Shown in pieces: positions 18,789 to 27,475 of a stretch of 64,000 nt of DNA. The stretch is taken from assembly GCF_030505195.1 (NCBI RefSeq), contig NZ_CP129672.1, positions 2,046,001 through 2,110,000 of the forward strand. Reading direction: 5' to 3'. Numbering within the stretch: the stretch's first letter is position 1; the number at the start of each line of letters is the position of its first letter. The position numbers were made by a program, and so were the translations under genes. The DNA is from Comamonas testosteroni (GTDB lineage Bacteria > Pseudomonadota > Gammaproteobacteria > Burkholderiales > Burkholderiaceae_C). The notes under the pieces are model-generated. The model had not been told where the DNA came from and ran no database searches. It worked only from the letters and a program-made list of their open reading frames with translations.

Positions 18789-18867
18789 TAGCTTCAACCG
18801 CGCTTTGCATAACGATTTCAATATAAAAACAACCTGAAATCGTTTGATAGAAAGCGCAAGAAGCTCT
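18784..18867. repeat. AT-rich palindromic repeat, copy 2
   Basis: Nested inverted repeat: AGCTTC / GAAGCT, GCGCTTT / AAAGCGC, AACGATTTCA (18811-18820) / TGAAATCGTT. The outer edge supplies the stop codon of the HAD gene. Same plan as the copies at 3.4, 42.6 and 44.1 kb. Confidence 0.75.
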
Positions 18868-18874
18868 CATTTTT

Positions 18875-18910
18875 AAAGGCCTCTATGCTTGCCGGCACAG
18901 AGGCCTTTTT
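18875..18910 (+). terminator. Intrinsic terminator after the HAD phosphatase
   Basis: A 10-bp stem AAAGGCCTCT / AGAGGCCTTT with a 14-nt loop, running into TTTTT. It ends the prfC-HAD transcription unit before the TRAP genes. Confidence 0.8.
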
Positions 18911-19038
18911 GACGTCCACCCATCGCCGGACACGATGTACCCACCCGTACAAGACGACCCCCGGATGCGTAAAAACCCACGGTTGGCACTCACTACAATT
19001 TTTGATTCATTTCAAAACATTTCTGAGAGACCAACACC

Positions 19039-20025
19039 ATGCGCATGATTCGCCGCACCTTCGTCGCCACGGCCGTGGCAGCAACAGCCGCCCTGACCGT
19101 CGGCACTGCATTTGCCCAGGGCAAGGAAGTCAAGATCGGCTATGCGCTGGCCGTCAACTCCCACTACGGCGCGGCCGCCAACGCCTGGGCCGAAGGCGTG
19201 GAAAAAGGCACCAGCGGTGCCTACAAGTTCAAGCAGTTCCCGGCCTCCGCCCTGGGTGGCGAGCGCGAGCTGATCGAAGGCCTGCAACTGGGCACCGTGG
19301 AAGCCGCCATCGTCTCCACCGGCGCCCTGAGCAACTTCGTGCCCGATGTGGGCGTGGTCGACATCCCCTTCCTGTTCCGCGACACCCAGCACGCACGAGC
19401 CGTGATGGACGGCGCTTTCGGTCAGGAGCTGCTGGCCAAGTTCCAAAAGCGCGGCCTGATCGCGCTGGCCTGGGGCGAGCAGGGCTTTCGCCATCTGAGC
19501 AACAACAAGCATGCCGTCAATGGCGTGCCCGACCTCAAGGGCCTGAAGATCCGTGTGACCGAGAACCCCGTGCACATCACGGCCTTCCGCACCCTGGGTG
19601 CCTCGCCCACCCCCATGTCCTGGCCCGAAGTCATCGGTGCGCTGCAGCAGGGCACGATTGACGGCCAGGAGAACCCCATCTCCGTGCTGGTGTCCGCCAA
19701 GCTGTGGCAGGTGCAAAAGCACCTGACCCTGACCTCCCACGTCTACGCCCCCATGGCCCTGATCGTGTCGCCCTCGTTCTGGGGATCGCTGAACGCCGCC
19801 CAGAAGACCGCCTTCACGGAAGCCGCCAAGAAGGGGGCCCTGGCCTCGCGCGCCTTTGTGGACAACGTGGAGAAGAAGGGCGTGGAAGAAGCCAAGGCCA
19901 ACGGCATGAAGGTCGTGGAAAAGGTCGACCAGACCGCTTTCCGCACCGCGCTGGAGCCTGCGTACAAGGAATACGCCAAGAAGTTCGGCCAGAAGACGCT
20001 GGACTCCATCACCGCCGTCAAGTAA
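19039..20025 (+). CDS. TRAP transporter substrate-binding protein, DctP family
   Basis: 328 residues with a signal peptide cleaved near TAFAQ. The mature protein has the DctP fold: VKIGYALAVNSHYG near the start, FKQFPASALGGERELIEGLQ, DIPFLFRD, LKGLKIRVTENP and DGQENP. It binds a carboxylate-type solute in the periplasm and delivers it to the Q/M membrane subunits encoded next. A carboxylate-binding Arg in KIRVTENP is present. The solute cannot be assigned. GAGAGACC precedes the ATG. Confidence 0.93.
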   Translation: MRMIRRTFVATAVAATAALTVGTAFAQGKEVKIGYALAVNSHYGAAANAWAEGVEKGTSGAYKFKQFPASALGGERELIEGLQLGTVEAAIVSTGALSNFVPDVGVVDIPFLFRDTQHARAVMDGAFGQELLAKFQKRGLIALAWGEQGFRHLSNNKHAVNGVPDLKGLKIRVTENPVHITAFRTLGASPTPMSWPEVIGALQQGTIDGQENPISVLVSAKLWQVQKHLTLTSHVYAPMALIVSPSFWGSLNAAQKTAFTEAAKKGALASRAFVDNVEKKGVEEAKANGMKVVEKVDQTAFRTALEPAYKEYAKKFGQKTLDSITAVK

Positions 20026-20083
20026 GCACTGCCGGCATGGACCGGTCTCCGTGCAGGCGGGCCCGTGCATTTTTCTCCCACCT

Positions 20084-20104
20084 GGGCAAGGCAGGACCTT
20101 GCCC
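20084..20104 (+). other. Hairpin between the TRAP P and Q genes
   Basis: GGGCAAGG-5 nt-CCTTGCCC, a perfect 8-bp stem about 60 bases past the binding-protein gene, without a T-tract. Such hairpins often let the binding protein be made in excess over the membrane subunits; here that is inference. Confidence 0.4.
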
Positions 20105-20226
20105 GGCTGCGGTCAGCACGAATGGACTTGCGCCAATTCCCGCCGATGATGACGCAGCCTTCAACTTTGTGACGCAGCCGGCTCTTGCGCCTGGTTTCAC
20201 CGCTGCCTCAGCTCACCCCCACTCCT

Positions 20227-20742
20227 ATGCTTGATCGTATCGAACGCCTTCTCGTGGCCGGCAATCGCTGGCTGCTGATCTTGCTGCTGCTGGCCATGGC
20301 CTGCATCGTTTTTGCCAACGTGGTGCTGCGCTACACCACGGGCGACTCCATCGTCTGGGCCGAAGAAGTGGCCCGCCACATGATGATCTGGGTCACTTTC
20401 CTGGGCGCAGGCCTGGTGCTGCGCTTTGGCGGCCATGTGGCCATCGACAATCTGCACCGCAGCGTGAGCACCCGCAAGGCACAGGCCATGCGCGGCTTTG
20501 TCGTGCTCATTTTGGCAATCTTCTTTGCCGTGATGACCGTGACCTCGTCGCAGTACGTGTACGCCACGCGCTTTCAGACCACGGCGGCCACGGACATCCC
20601 GATCTCCTATATCTACGGTGCCATGCCCGTGGGCTTTGTGCTGATGCTGATCCATTTGCTGTTCATCGCACGCGGCTACATCGCCGCCGGCAGCTTCGCC
20701 GAGTCCGATGAAATGGATGCGGACGCTGCAGCGTCTATATGA
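20227..20742 (+). CDS. TRAP transporter small permease, DctQ family
   Basis: 171 residues from ATG 20227 (MLDRIERLLVAGNRW); a TTG 14 codons upstream is less likely. Four membrane helices with the family motif AEEVARHMMIWVTFLGAG. It pairs with the large permease to take up the solute captured by the binding protein, driven by a Na+ or proton gradient. It ends directly at a repeat array that separates it from the DctM gene. Confidence 0.9.
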   Translation: MLDRIERLLVAGNRWLLILLLLAMACIVFANVVLRYTTGDSIVWAEEVARHMMIWVTFLGAGLVLRFGGHVAIDNLHRSVSTRKAQAMRGFVVLILAIFFAVMTVTSSQYVYATRFQTTAATDIPISYIYGAMPVGFVLMLIHLLFIARGYIAAGSFAESDEMDADAAASI

Positions 20743-20745
20743 AAC

Positions 20746-20850
20746 ACCCCCTGAGTCGCTATGCGCCTTCCCCCTGGAAGGGGGACGACAGCCTCGCTTC
20801 AGGGCGGCCCTTGCTCGCTGTCCCTGGCTTGGGTCAGGCCAGTTTTATGC
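20746..20850 (+). repeat. GC-rich dispersed repeat, copy 3
   Basis: CCCCCTGAGTCGC, CCTTCCCCCT hairpin to AGGGGGACGAC, AGCCTCGCTTCAGGGCGGCC, CTTGCTCGCTGTCCCTGGCTTGG. Starts 4 bases after the DctQ stop. Confidence 0.8.
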
Positions 20851-20877
20851 GTTGCGCCGCGAATCTGAATCACTGCG

Positions 20878-21015
20878 CGCCTTCCCCCTCTCTCGCTTCG
20901 CGGGAGGGGGACGACAGCCTCGCTGGGGTAGCCCCCGCTGCGGGGCGGCGCGGCCGGCCTAGGCCCTTGCTCGCTGTCCCTGGCTTGGTGCGCGCACGAA
21001 TTGATGCGCCACACC
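20878..21015 (+). repeat. GC-rich dispersed repeat, copy 4
   Basis: A second copy in direct orientation just after copy 3: CCTTCCCCCTCTC...GAGGGGGACGAC, AGCCTCGCTGGGG, GCGGGGCGGC, CTTGCTCGCTGTCCCTGGCTTGG. Together copies 3 and 4 fill the 299-bp gap between the two permease genes. Confidence 0.8.
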
Positions 21016-21041
21016 ATGAATCACTGATTGACTGAAACACC

Positions 21042-22328
21042 ATGGGTATCACTTTATTTGTTGCCATCGTCGCCCTGCTCACGCTGGGCTTTCCGGTGGC
21101 GTTTGCGCTGGCCATTGCGGCAGCCCTGGCGGTCTTCGTGGGCGGACGTTATCCACAGCTGATCGTCTTCAAGGAAATGTTCACGGGCATCGACAGCTTT
21201 CCGCTGATGGCCGTGCCCTTCTTCATCCTGGCCGCAGAGCTGATGTCGGGCGGCGCGCTCACGGCCGTGCTGCTGCGCTTTGCCGCCCAGTTCGTCGGCC
21301 ATCTGCGCGGCGGCCTGGGCTATGCCAATGTGCTGTCGCTGACCATGTTCTCGGGCATCTCCGGCTCGGCCCTGGCCGATGCGGCCGGACCCGGCTCCAT
21401 GATGGTCAAGATGATGGACAAGGCCGGCTACAGCCGCCCCTATGCGGCCGCGCTGACGGCCAGCACCGCCATCGTCGGCCCCATCATTCCGCCATCGGTC
21501 AGCATGATCATCTATGCGCTGCAGGATGAGCACGTGTCCGTGGGCGGCCTGTTCATGGCCGGCTTCATTCCCGGCATTCTGATCGCGCTGGCCATGGCGG
21601 CCGTCAACTGGTGGGTCTGCAAGAAGCGCGACTACCGCAGCACCGAACCGCGTCCCTCGGCGCGCGAGATGTGGAGCACCAGCTTCAAGGCCATCCCCGC
21701 GCTGATGCTCATCGTGCTCATCGTGGTCGGCATCCGCTTCGGCATCTTCACGCCCACGGAAGCCTCCGTCGTGGCCGTGTTCTATGCGCTGGTCTGCGGC
21801 AAATGGGTCTACCGCACGCTCAAGTGGTCGGCCCTGCCCGGCATTCTGGCGCGCTCGGCCATGCTCACGGCCTCGGTGCTGCTGGTGATGGCGACCTCGG
21901 CCGCCTTTGCCTGGGTGCTCACGGTGGAAGGCATTCCGCAGTATCTGTCCGAGCTGATCGTGAGCTGGGAACTCTCGCCCGTGATGTTCCTGATTGCCGT
22001 GAACATTCTGCTGCTGGTCTTCGGCATCTTCATGGAGCCGCTGCCCGGCGTGATGATTCTGGTGCCCATTCTCGCGCCCATCGCCTTCAGCCTGGGCATC
22101 GATCCCACGCACTTCGCCATGGTGGTGATCGTCAACCTCACGCTGGGCATGATCACGCCACCGGTCGGCGGCCTGCTGTTCGTGACCGCCGTGTCCACGC
22201 GCGTGTCCATCACCGAGCTGACGCGCGAGATGCCGCTGTTCCTGCTGGCCCACTTCGTCGTGCTGTGCCTGCTGACCTTCATCCCGGCACTGTCCACCTG
22301 GCTGCCGCATACGCTGGGCTTCCAGTAA
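21042..22328 (+). CDS. TRAP transporter large permease, DctM family
   Basis: 428 residues, about 12 membrane helices, with the DctM signatures GISGSALADAAGPGSMM and GPIIPPSVSMIIYA and the C-terminal PPVGGLLFV. It forms the transport path with DctQ. No clear ribosome site precedes the ATG. Usually the Q and M genes are adjacent or overlapping; here 299 bp of repeats lie between, so their translation is not coupled. Confidence 0.93.
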   Translation: MGITLFVAIVALLTLGFPVAFALAIAAALAVFVGGRYPQLIVFKEMFTGIDSFPLMAVPFFILAAELMSGGALTAVLLRFAAQFVGHLRGGLGYANVLSLTMFSGISGSALADAAGPGSMMVKMMDKAGYSRPYAAALTASTAIVGPIIPPSVSMIIYALQDEHVSVGGLFMAGFIPGILIALAMAAVNWWVCKKRDYRSTEPRPSAREMWSTSFKAIPALMLIVLIVVGIRFGIFTPTEASVVAVFYALVCGKWVYRTLKWSALPGILARSAMLTASVLLVMATSAAFAWVLTVEGIPQYLSELIVSWELSPVMFLIAVNILLLVFGIFMEPLPGVMILVPILAPIAFSLGIDPTHFAMVVIVNLTLGMITPPVGGLLFVTAVSTRVSITELTREMPLFLLAHFVVLCLLTFIPALSTWLPHTLGFQ

Positions 22329-22346
22329 GCACCGCGCTCACCTGAC

Positions 22347-22372
22347 AAGGCTGCCTCCGGCAGCCTTTTTTT
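22347..22372 (+). terminator. Intrinsic terminator of the TRAP operon
   Basis: AAGGCTGCC-TCC-GGCAGCCTT, a 9-bp stem with a 3-nt loop followed by five more T. Lies between the convergent DctM and PPTase genes. Confidence 0.88.
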
Positions 22373-22402
22373 GGGCGATCGGAATCCTGATCTGCCGCCT
22401 GT

Positions 22403-23014
22403 TCAGCGCAGGCCGCCGCTGCCGGCAGCTCCGTACCAGGCCACGGCGCCCGCATACCCGGCTGCAGTCTCCAGCGGTGCGCAGTCCATGCCCGTCAGCC
22501 GCGCCTGCAACGAGCCGCTCCATTCCGCCAGACCCAGGCCAGCGCATTTGAGTCTGGCTTCGTGCTGCGTCCAGGCGCTCGCAAACGCTTCAAAAAATAG
22601 AGTATCCGGCGCAATATCCAGAAGCTTCCGAGCGGTTTCCGGCCTCAGAAACAGGCGCACTACATCCTCCAGCTCGCGGCGCGGCACGGTCGCGTCCACG
22701 GCCTGGATATCCACACCTACCGCACCCCGGCCATGCCACGCCAGCAGTGCCAGTCCAGGCGCATGGCTGATGGAGCAGTGCGGCGCCGCAAGCGGCTTGC
22801 CGCACAGCAACAGCCGCGGTGCCTGGTTGCGCAGGTTGCTGACCTCCAGCTCGGCCTCGGTACAGCCCAGCTCCGGTGCCAGACAGGTACGCAGCGCCGC
22901 CCGGGCCTGGCCGCGCGCGCTGTCACGGTCTGTGGCGTCCAGGCCCTGCACCAGCCTCAACTGTGGCGCTGCGGCTCGCTGCTCGCCGGCAAAGAGGCAG
23001 GGCCCGATCTGCAT
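22403..23014 (-). CDS. 4'-phosphopantetheinyl transferase (Sfp type)
   Basis: 203 residues. Family motifs: HCSISHAPGLALLAW, GAVGVDIQAV (Asp102, Mg2+ ligand) and WTQHEARLK (Glu152, Lys156); the usual first Lys of the WxxKEAxxK motif is His151. It transfers phosphopantetheine from CoA to a carrier-domain serine. Its ATG overlaps the stop of the peptide synthetase gene by one base (TGATG), so the two are translationally coupled. It very probably activates Ser580 of that synthetase. It is somewhat shorter than Sfp. It converges on the TRAP operon. Confidence 0.88.
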   Translation of the reverse strand: MQIGPCLFAGEQRAAAPQLRLVQGLDATDRDSARGQARAALRTCLAPELGCTEAELEVSNLRNQAPRLLLCGKPLAAPHCSISHAPGLALLAWHGRGAVGVDIQAVDATVPRRELEDVVRLFLRPETARKLLDIAPDTLFFEAFASAWTQHEARLKCAGLGLAEWSGSLQARLTGMDCAPLETAAGYAGAVAWYGAAGSGGLR

Positions 23015-26000
23015 CAGGCCACCCCGGTGCGGCGTCGGGCCGGTGCGGCCGGCGCGCCCTCCCAGCGCGTGCGCGCGGGCAGGGTCTCGCCCTTCATCAC
23101 CAGGGTCAGCGGCCCGAGCTGCACATCATCGCCTACGCTGGCACTGTAGAGCACCGTGCAGCGCGCGCCCATGGTCACGCGGCTGCCTATGGACACATGG
23201 TCTATCTTCATCACCCGGTCCTCGAACAGATGAGTCTGCGGGCAGCACAGCGCGTTGAGCTCGCTGTGAGCGCCGATCGTCACGCAGTCATGCTCGGTGA
23301 TGTCGGTGGTATCCAGATAGACGCTGGGCGCAATCTTGCAGCCCATCAGGTTCATGGCCAGTGGCAGCCAGGGCGTGCCACGCAGGTAGCGCAGGAAATT
23401 GGGCACGGCCATGCCCTCATACATATTGGTCGCGGCCTCGGAGAGCCAGACAAAAGGCGTCCACATGGGCACGGCCGTCTTGCCGTAGCGCCTGATCGCC
23501 AGCCATTTGAACAGCGCCACCACAAAGAACGCCACGACCCCAAAGAGCACCCCCGAAATGGCCAGCTCCAGCACCACGGCCCCCCAGCGCTCTTCGGAAG
23601 CCAGAGGCATCGCATCCAGCACAATGGCGTAGCCCACGGCAATCACCAGCGCATGGGGAACGGCAATGCGAACGGCCTCCACCAATCCGCGCGCGACTCG
23701 CCGCCATGCAGAGGGCGCAAACGTCAGGTGCTCGGGATAGCCCTGTGCGACCTCGCGCGCCGGCAAATTGATCGCGGGAGCCCCCAGCCAGGTGTCGCCG
23801 CTTTGCATGTCCGCATTGCGCGGCACGGCCGTCATCACGCCGATGAGCACATTCTCGGGAATGGTCGAGCCATCGGGCACATAGGCACCGTTGCCGATGA
23901 AGCTGCGGCGCGACACCACCGTGGGCTTGACCGTCATCCAGCCGCCGTCGATGAGCTCGTCGCCCAGCATCACTGCATCGGCCACAAAGCACTCGTCACC
24001 CAGCGTCAGCATATCGGGCACCACGCCCAGCGCCGTGGACAGCTCGGTCTGCCTGCCGACCTTGGCGCCCAGCAGCCGGTACCAGGTGGAGGAGTAGACC
24101 GTGGCGTAGATGCCGTGCAGCGTGGACAGGCTCGCCTCCTGGATCTGGTTGACCAGCCATTTGCCCAGGTAACGCCCGCTGTGCACCGACCAGGTACCGG
24201 CCCGCGTACGCGGCAGGAACAGATAGCGCACCAGCGCTGCCGCCAGCACCGTGCAGGCCACCAGCACCAGGCTGGAGGGCAGCGCCAGAACGAAGAACTT
24301 GAGAAGGCGCAGCACGAAGGCCCCACCCGCATCGACCACGCCCTGCTCCAGCAACGGCCGCACCGAGATCGCCTCGACGTCGAGCACGTCGATCAGCATG
24401 AAGGTCGGGAACACCGGCATGAAGAACAGCGTGGCCACCAGCAGCCCTCCCGCCAGGAAGACCAGCATCTCCAGGGCCTGGCGCAGCCGCCCGGCGCTCT
24501 GGCGTGGCGGCAGGCTGGCAGGGTCGAACTCGCCCACGGCCCGCGCCGGCGAGCCGGCCCAGATGCTGCGCGCGGGCTGGACCATGCCGTCGGCCAGCGC
24601 CGACTGCCCCTCGAGGTGGGCCCAGTCTTCGAGACGGGTATTGCCTTCCACAACCACATACGAGCCTATGCAGACCTCGTTGCCGATGGCGATACGGCCC
24701 AGCACCAACTCACCGCCTTCGACGCGCGCGTTCTCCATGCTCACGGCATTGCCCACACTCACGCCGTCGCCTATGACCAGCAGGTCGGGGACCCGCACCG
24801 TCATCGAGCCGATATTGGTCTCAAGCCCCACTTTCGCGCCCAGCGCACGCAGCCACAGCGGGTGCAGCGAGGAGCCGGTGATCATCGCGATGGGCACGGC
24901 CTCCACCAGCCGGTCGGCAAACCACCAGCGGAAATAGGTCCATCCCCACAGCGGGTAGCGCCCGGGCTTGAGGCGCCCGGCGACCAGCCATTTGCCGGCC
25001 CAGGCGATCGCGAATTCGGCCAGGGTGGCGATCGCGAAAGCCAGCACCGACATGGCCACGGCAAACCCGACCGAGTCGTTCTCGTCGCCGGTGAAGAAGT
25101 GATAGGTGAAGAACGGCACCAGCCACTGTGCCATCTTGATCAGCACCAGCAGCGGAATCGCCACGGCCTGGGCCGCGCCGCAGCGCCAGCGCCGCCACGC
25201 GGAATGGATGCGGAACGGCCTCTGCGCAACGCCGGCTGCCGCCTCATCGTCGGCCAGCTGGACGGCCTGCAGCGCATCGGCGATCAGGCCTATGTGGCGC
25301 TGCTGGTAGATGGTGCTCACCGTGGCCCGGGCAAAGCGCGCATCGGCACGCAGCAGCGAGGTCAGCCGCGCCGCGAACAGGGAATGCCCGCCCAGGTCGC
25401 TGAAGAAATCCAGCCCGCGGCGTATGGACTGTCCCGGAAAAAGCTGGGCCAGGGCCGCGAACAGCACCTCCTCGGCCGGCGTCTCGGGCAGGTCGGAGCC
25501 GGAAGCATCCATCGCCGAGGACAGCTGCTGGACCTTGAGTGCCTTGCGGTCTATCTTGCCCGAGGTCAGGCGCGGCATCTCGGCCAGCGCCTCGAAGCGC
25601 GCGGGCACCATATAGGGCGGCAGGCGCTCGGCCAGGGAGGCCCGCAGCGCGGAATGCACGGGCGGCGGGGCAATCTCGGTGGGCACGTAGAAGGCGACCA
25701 GCTGGTCTATGCCCTCGTCCTGGCGCAGCAGCACCGCCGTGGTGCCCACGCCCGGCTGCTGAGCGAGCACGGCTTCGATCTCGCCGAGCTCCACGCGAAA
25801 ACCGCGGATCTTGACCTGATCGTCGGCCCGGCCCAGGCAGTGGATCTGGCCATGCTCGTCGATACGCGCCAGATCCCCGGTGCGGTACAGCCGCGTGTCG
25901 TGCGGACCCTGAGCCCAGGGGTTGGGGAGGAATTTCTCGGCCGTCAGATCGGGGCGACCCAGATAGCCGGCCGCCACGCCGGGGCCGGTGATGCACAGCT

Positions 26001-27120
26001 CGCCGACCTCGCCCTGCGGCAAGCCCACCAAAGCGGGCGCGGTGCCAGCTGCAAAGCTGTCGGCCTCGATCACCCGCACCACCACCAGGCCGTAATTGGG
26101 CAGCGGCGTGCCGATGGTCACGGGCTCGCCGGCCCGCAGCTCGGCCAGGCTCGCGGACACCGTGGCCTCGGTCGGCCCATAGGTGTTGAACATCTGACGC
26201 GGATCACCGCCCCCCCGGTCGGCCCAGCGCGCCACCAGCGATTCGGGGCACATCTCGCCGCCAAGATTGATCAGGCGCAGATTCGGCACGTCCTGCGCGA
26301 ACAGCGCCAGCAGCGTGGGCACGGCATGCAGCACCGTCACCTGCTGCTCTATCAGCGCGCGCGGCAGCGCCTCCGGATCACCGGCGATCTCTCGCGGCGC
26401 CAGCCACAGCGTCGCCCCCACGAGATAGCTGATCCAGATCTCCTCAAACGACATGTCGAAGGCCACCGAGAAGCCCTGGTAGACCTTGTCGCCCCGGTGC
26501 ACGCCAAGCCGCGCATTCTCGCTGCGCAGAAAGTGGCAGATGCTGCCCTGGGTGATGGCGATACCCTTGGGCTTGCCCGTGGAGCCGCTGGTATAGATCA
26601 CATAGGCCGGGTGGCCGGGCTGCGCGCCATCTCGCCGGCGCAGCGCCGTGCCCGCCGGCAGCGGCGCCAGCAGTGCGGCGTCGCTGAAGACCTGCGCTGA
26701 AATACCTGCCTGGGCGTTCACCAGATGCGTCTGCCGCTGCGCTATCAATAGCGCCTTGGCATTCGCATCGTCGAGGCAGGTGGCGATGCGTTCGGTGGGC
26801 GTTTCGGCATCGAAGGGCAGCCAGGCCGCGCCGGTCTTGGCGATCGCCAGCTGCAGCGTCAGCAGCTCCACGCCGCGCGGCAGCCACAGGCCCACCATGT
26901 CGCCGGGGCGGATGCCGGCCTCGATCAGCCGGTGCGCGGCGCGGCTGGCATCGGCGTCCAGCTCCGCATAGCTGCGCTGACGCAGCGTCTCGCCCTGTCC
27001 CTCGATCAGCGCGATCTGTTCGGGGTGGGCGGCGGCAGTCGCTTCGAAGATATCGGCCAGCACCTCATGGCGCAGCAAGTCTGGCCGCTCGGGCCCACGC
27101 AAAACAACAGTGTCAGACAT
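23014..27120 (-). CDS. Pls/PosA-type single-module non-ribosomal peptide synthetase
   Basis: 1368 residues from ATG 27120 (MSDTVVLRGPERPDLL); an upstream in-frame start adds 46 atypical residues. Adenylation domain about 18-530: YTSGSTGKPKG (176-186), FDMSFEE (221-227), NTYGPTE, YRTGDLA, GKIDRKAL (521-528). Carrier domain with DLGGHSL, Ser580. No condensation or thioesterase domain follows. Instead the last 700 residues alternate membrane helices (about 649-709, 884-968, 1150-1206) with three left-handed beta-helix hexapeptide blocks (about 760-860, 1018-1120, 1260-1360). This is the layout of epsilon-poly-lysine synthetase (Pls) and delta-poly-ornithine synthetase (PosA), which polymerise one basic amino acid. 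My alignment to GrsA gives the pocket D-M-E-H-I-L-T-V-S-K; the Glu at the third position fits a basic substrate. The product is inferred. The PPTase is coupled downstream. Confidence 0.88.
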   Translation of the reverse strand: MSDTVVLRGPERPDLLRHEVLADIFEATAAAHPEQIALIEGQGETLRQRSYAELDADASRAAHRLIEAGIRPGDMVGLWLPRGVELLTLQLAIAKTGAAWLPFDAETPTERIATCLDDANAKALLIAQRQTHLVNAQAGISAQVFSDAALLAPLPAGTALRRRDGAQPGHPAYVIYTSGSTGKPKGIAITQGSICHFLRSENARLGVHRGDKVYQGFSVAFDMSFEEIWISYLVGATLWLAPREIAGDPEALPRALIEQQVTVLHAVPTLLALFAQDVPNLRLINLGGEMCPESLVARWADRGGGDPRQMFNTYGPTEATVSASLAELRAGEPVTIGTPLPNYGLVVVRVIEADSFAAGTAPALVGLPQGEVGELCITGPGVAAGYLGRPDLTAEKFLPNPWAQGPHDTRLYRTGDLARIDEHGQIHCLGRADDQVKIRGFRVELGEIEAVLAQQPGVGTTAVLLRQDEGIDQLVAFYVPTEIAPPPVHSALRASLAERLPPYMVPARFEALAEMPRLTSGKIDRKALKVQQLSSAMDASGSDLPETPAEEVLFAALAQLFPGQSIRRGLDFFSDLGGHSLFAARLTSLLRADARFARATVSTIYQQRHIGLIADALQAVQLADDEAAAGVAQRPFRIHSAWRRWRCGAAQAVAIPLLVLIKMAQWLVPFFTYHFFTGDENDSVGFAVAMSVLAFAIATLAEFAIAWAGKWLVAGRLKPGRYPLWGWTYFRWWFADRLVEAVPIAMITGSSLHPLWLRALGAKVGLETNIGSMTVRVPDLLVIGDGVSVGNAVSMENARVEGGELVLGRIAIGNEVCIGSYVVVEGNTRLEDWAHLEGQSALADGMVQPARSIWAGSPARAVGEFDPASLPPRQSAGRLRQALEMLVFLAGGLLVATLFFMPVFPTFMLIDVLDVEAISVRPLLEQGVVDAGGAFVLRLLKFFVLALPSSLVLVACTVLAAALVRYLFLPRTRAGTWSVHSGRYLGKWLVNQIQEASLSTLHGIYATVYSSTWYRLLGAKVGRQTELSTALGVVPDMLTLGDECFVADAVMLGDELIDGGWMTVKPTVVSRRSFIGNGAYVPDGSTIPENVLIGVMTAVPRNADMQSGDTWLGAPAINLPAREVAQGYPEHLTFAPSAWRRVARGLVEAVRIAVPHALVIAVGYAIVLDAMPLASEERWGAVVLELAISGVLFGVVAFFVVALFKWLAIRRYGKTAVPMWTPFVWLSEAATNMYEGMAVPNFLRYLRGTPWLPLAMNLMGCKIAPSVYLDTTDITEHDCVTIGAHSELNALCCPQTHLFEDRVMKIDHVSIGSRVTMGARCTVLYSASVGDDVQLGPLTLVMKGETLPARTRWEGAPAAPARRRTGVA

Positions 27121-27475
27121 AGATAAGCGGCTTACCCGGAGCAACCATGCATCCGAACCTGGTGGTACCGCTCTTTTCTGTCCGCCATTATTGAGCGGAG
27201 TGATCGTTTTAAGTGTTGCACAGCCGGCTTCCCGCTCCGGCGTTGCACATATTTGCATCCATGAAGAGCAGTCGCTGCAGCGGACCTGCCAGGCCTCCGT
27301 ACATCACGGGGGGCTTTTCTTCGATCAAAAATCGGTGCCGCTGCCCCATGAACACCATGAACCTGCCTTTGCAGAAATGGCGCGTGTGATGCGTGATGCG
27401 TGATGCGTGATGATGGTGAGGTGTGTTGTGCAAGGACGCGCTGCATGCGCCGTATCGGCCGCCCTTGCGTGCGCG
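27121..27475. other. 355-bp gap upstream of the peptide synthetase, with a heptamer array
   Basis: No gene is supported here. It should hold the synthetase promoter, but I see no confident -35/-10 pair. At 27386-27413 the heptamer GTGATGC occurs three times in a row plus a fourth with one change (GTGATGA). Confidence 0.5.

Noticed and set aside
20026..20226. Possible small gene between the TRAP P and Q genes
   Set aside because: No frame with a ribosome site and coding-like product was found; only a hairpin stands out.
22876..26700. Very long plus-strand open frame (about 1270 codons) across the peptide synthetase
   Set aside because: It is the antisense of the well-supported synthetase. 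The product is Arg/His/Gln-rich without any domain, an effect of high-GC codon use.
27386..27413. Possible CRISPR-like repeats
   Set aside because: The units are only 7 bp with no spacers; no cas genes are present.
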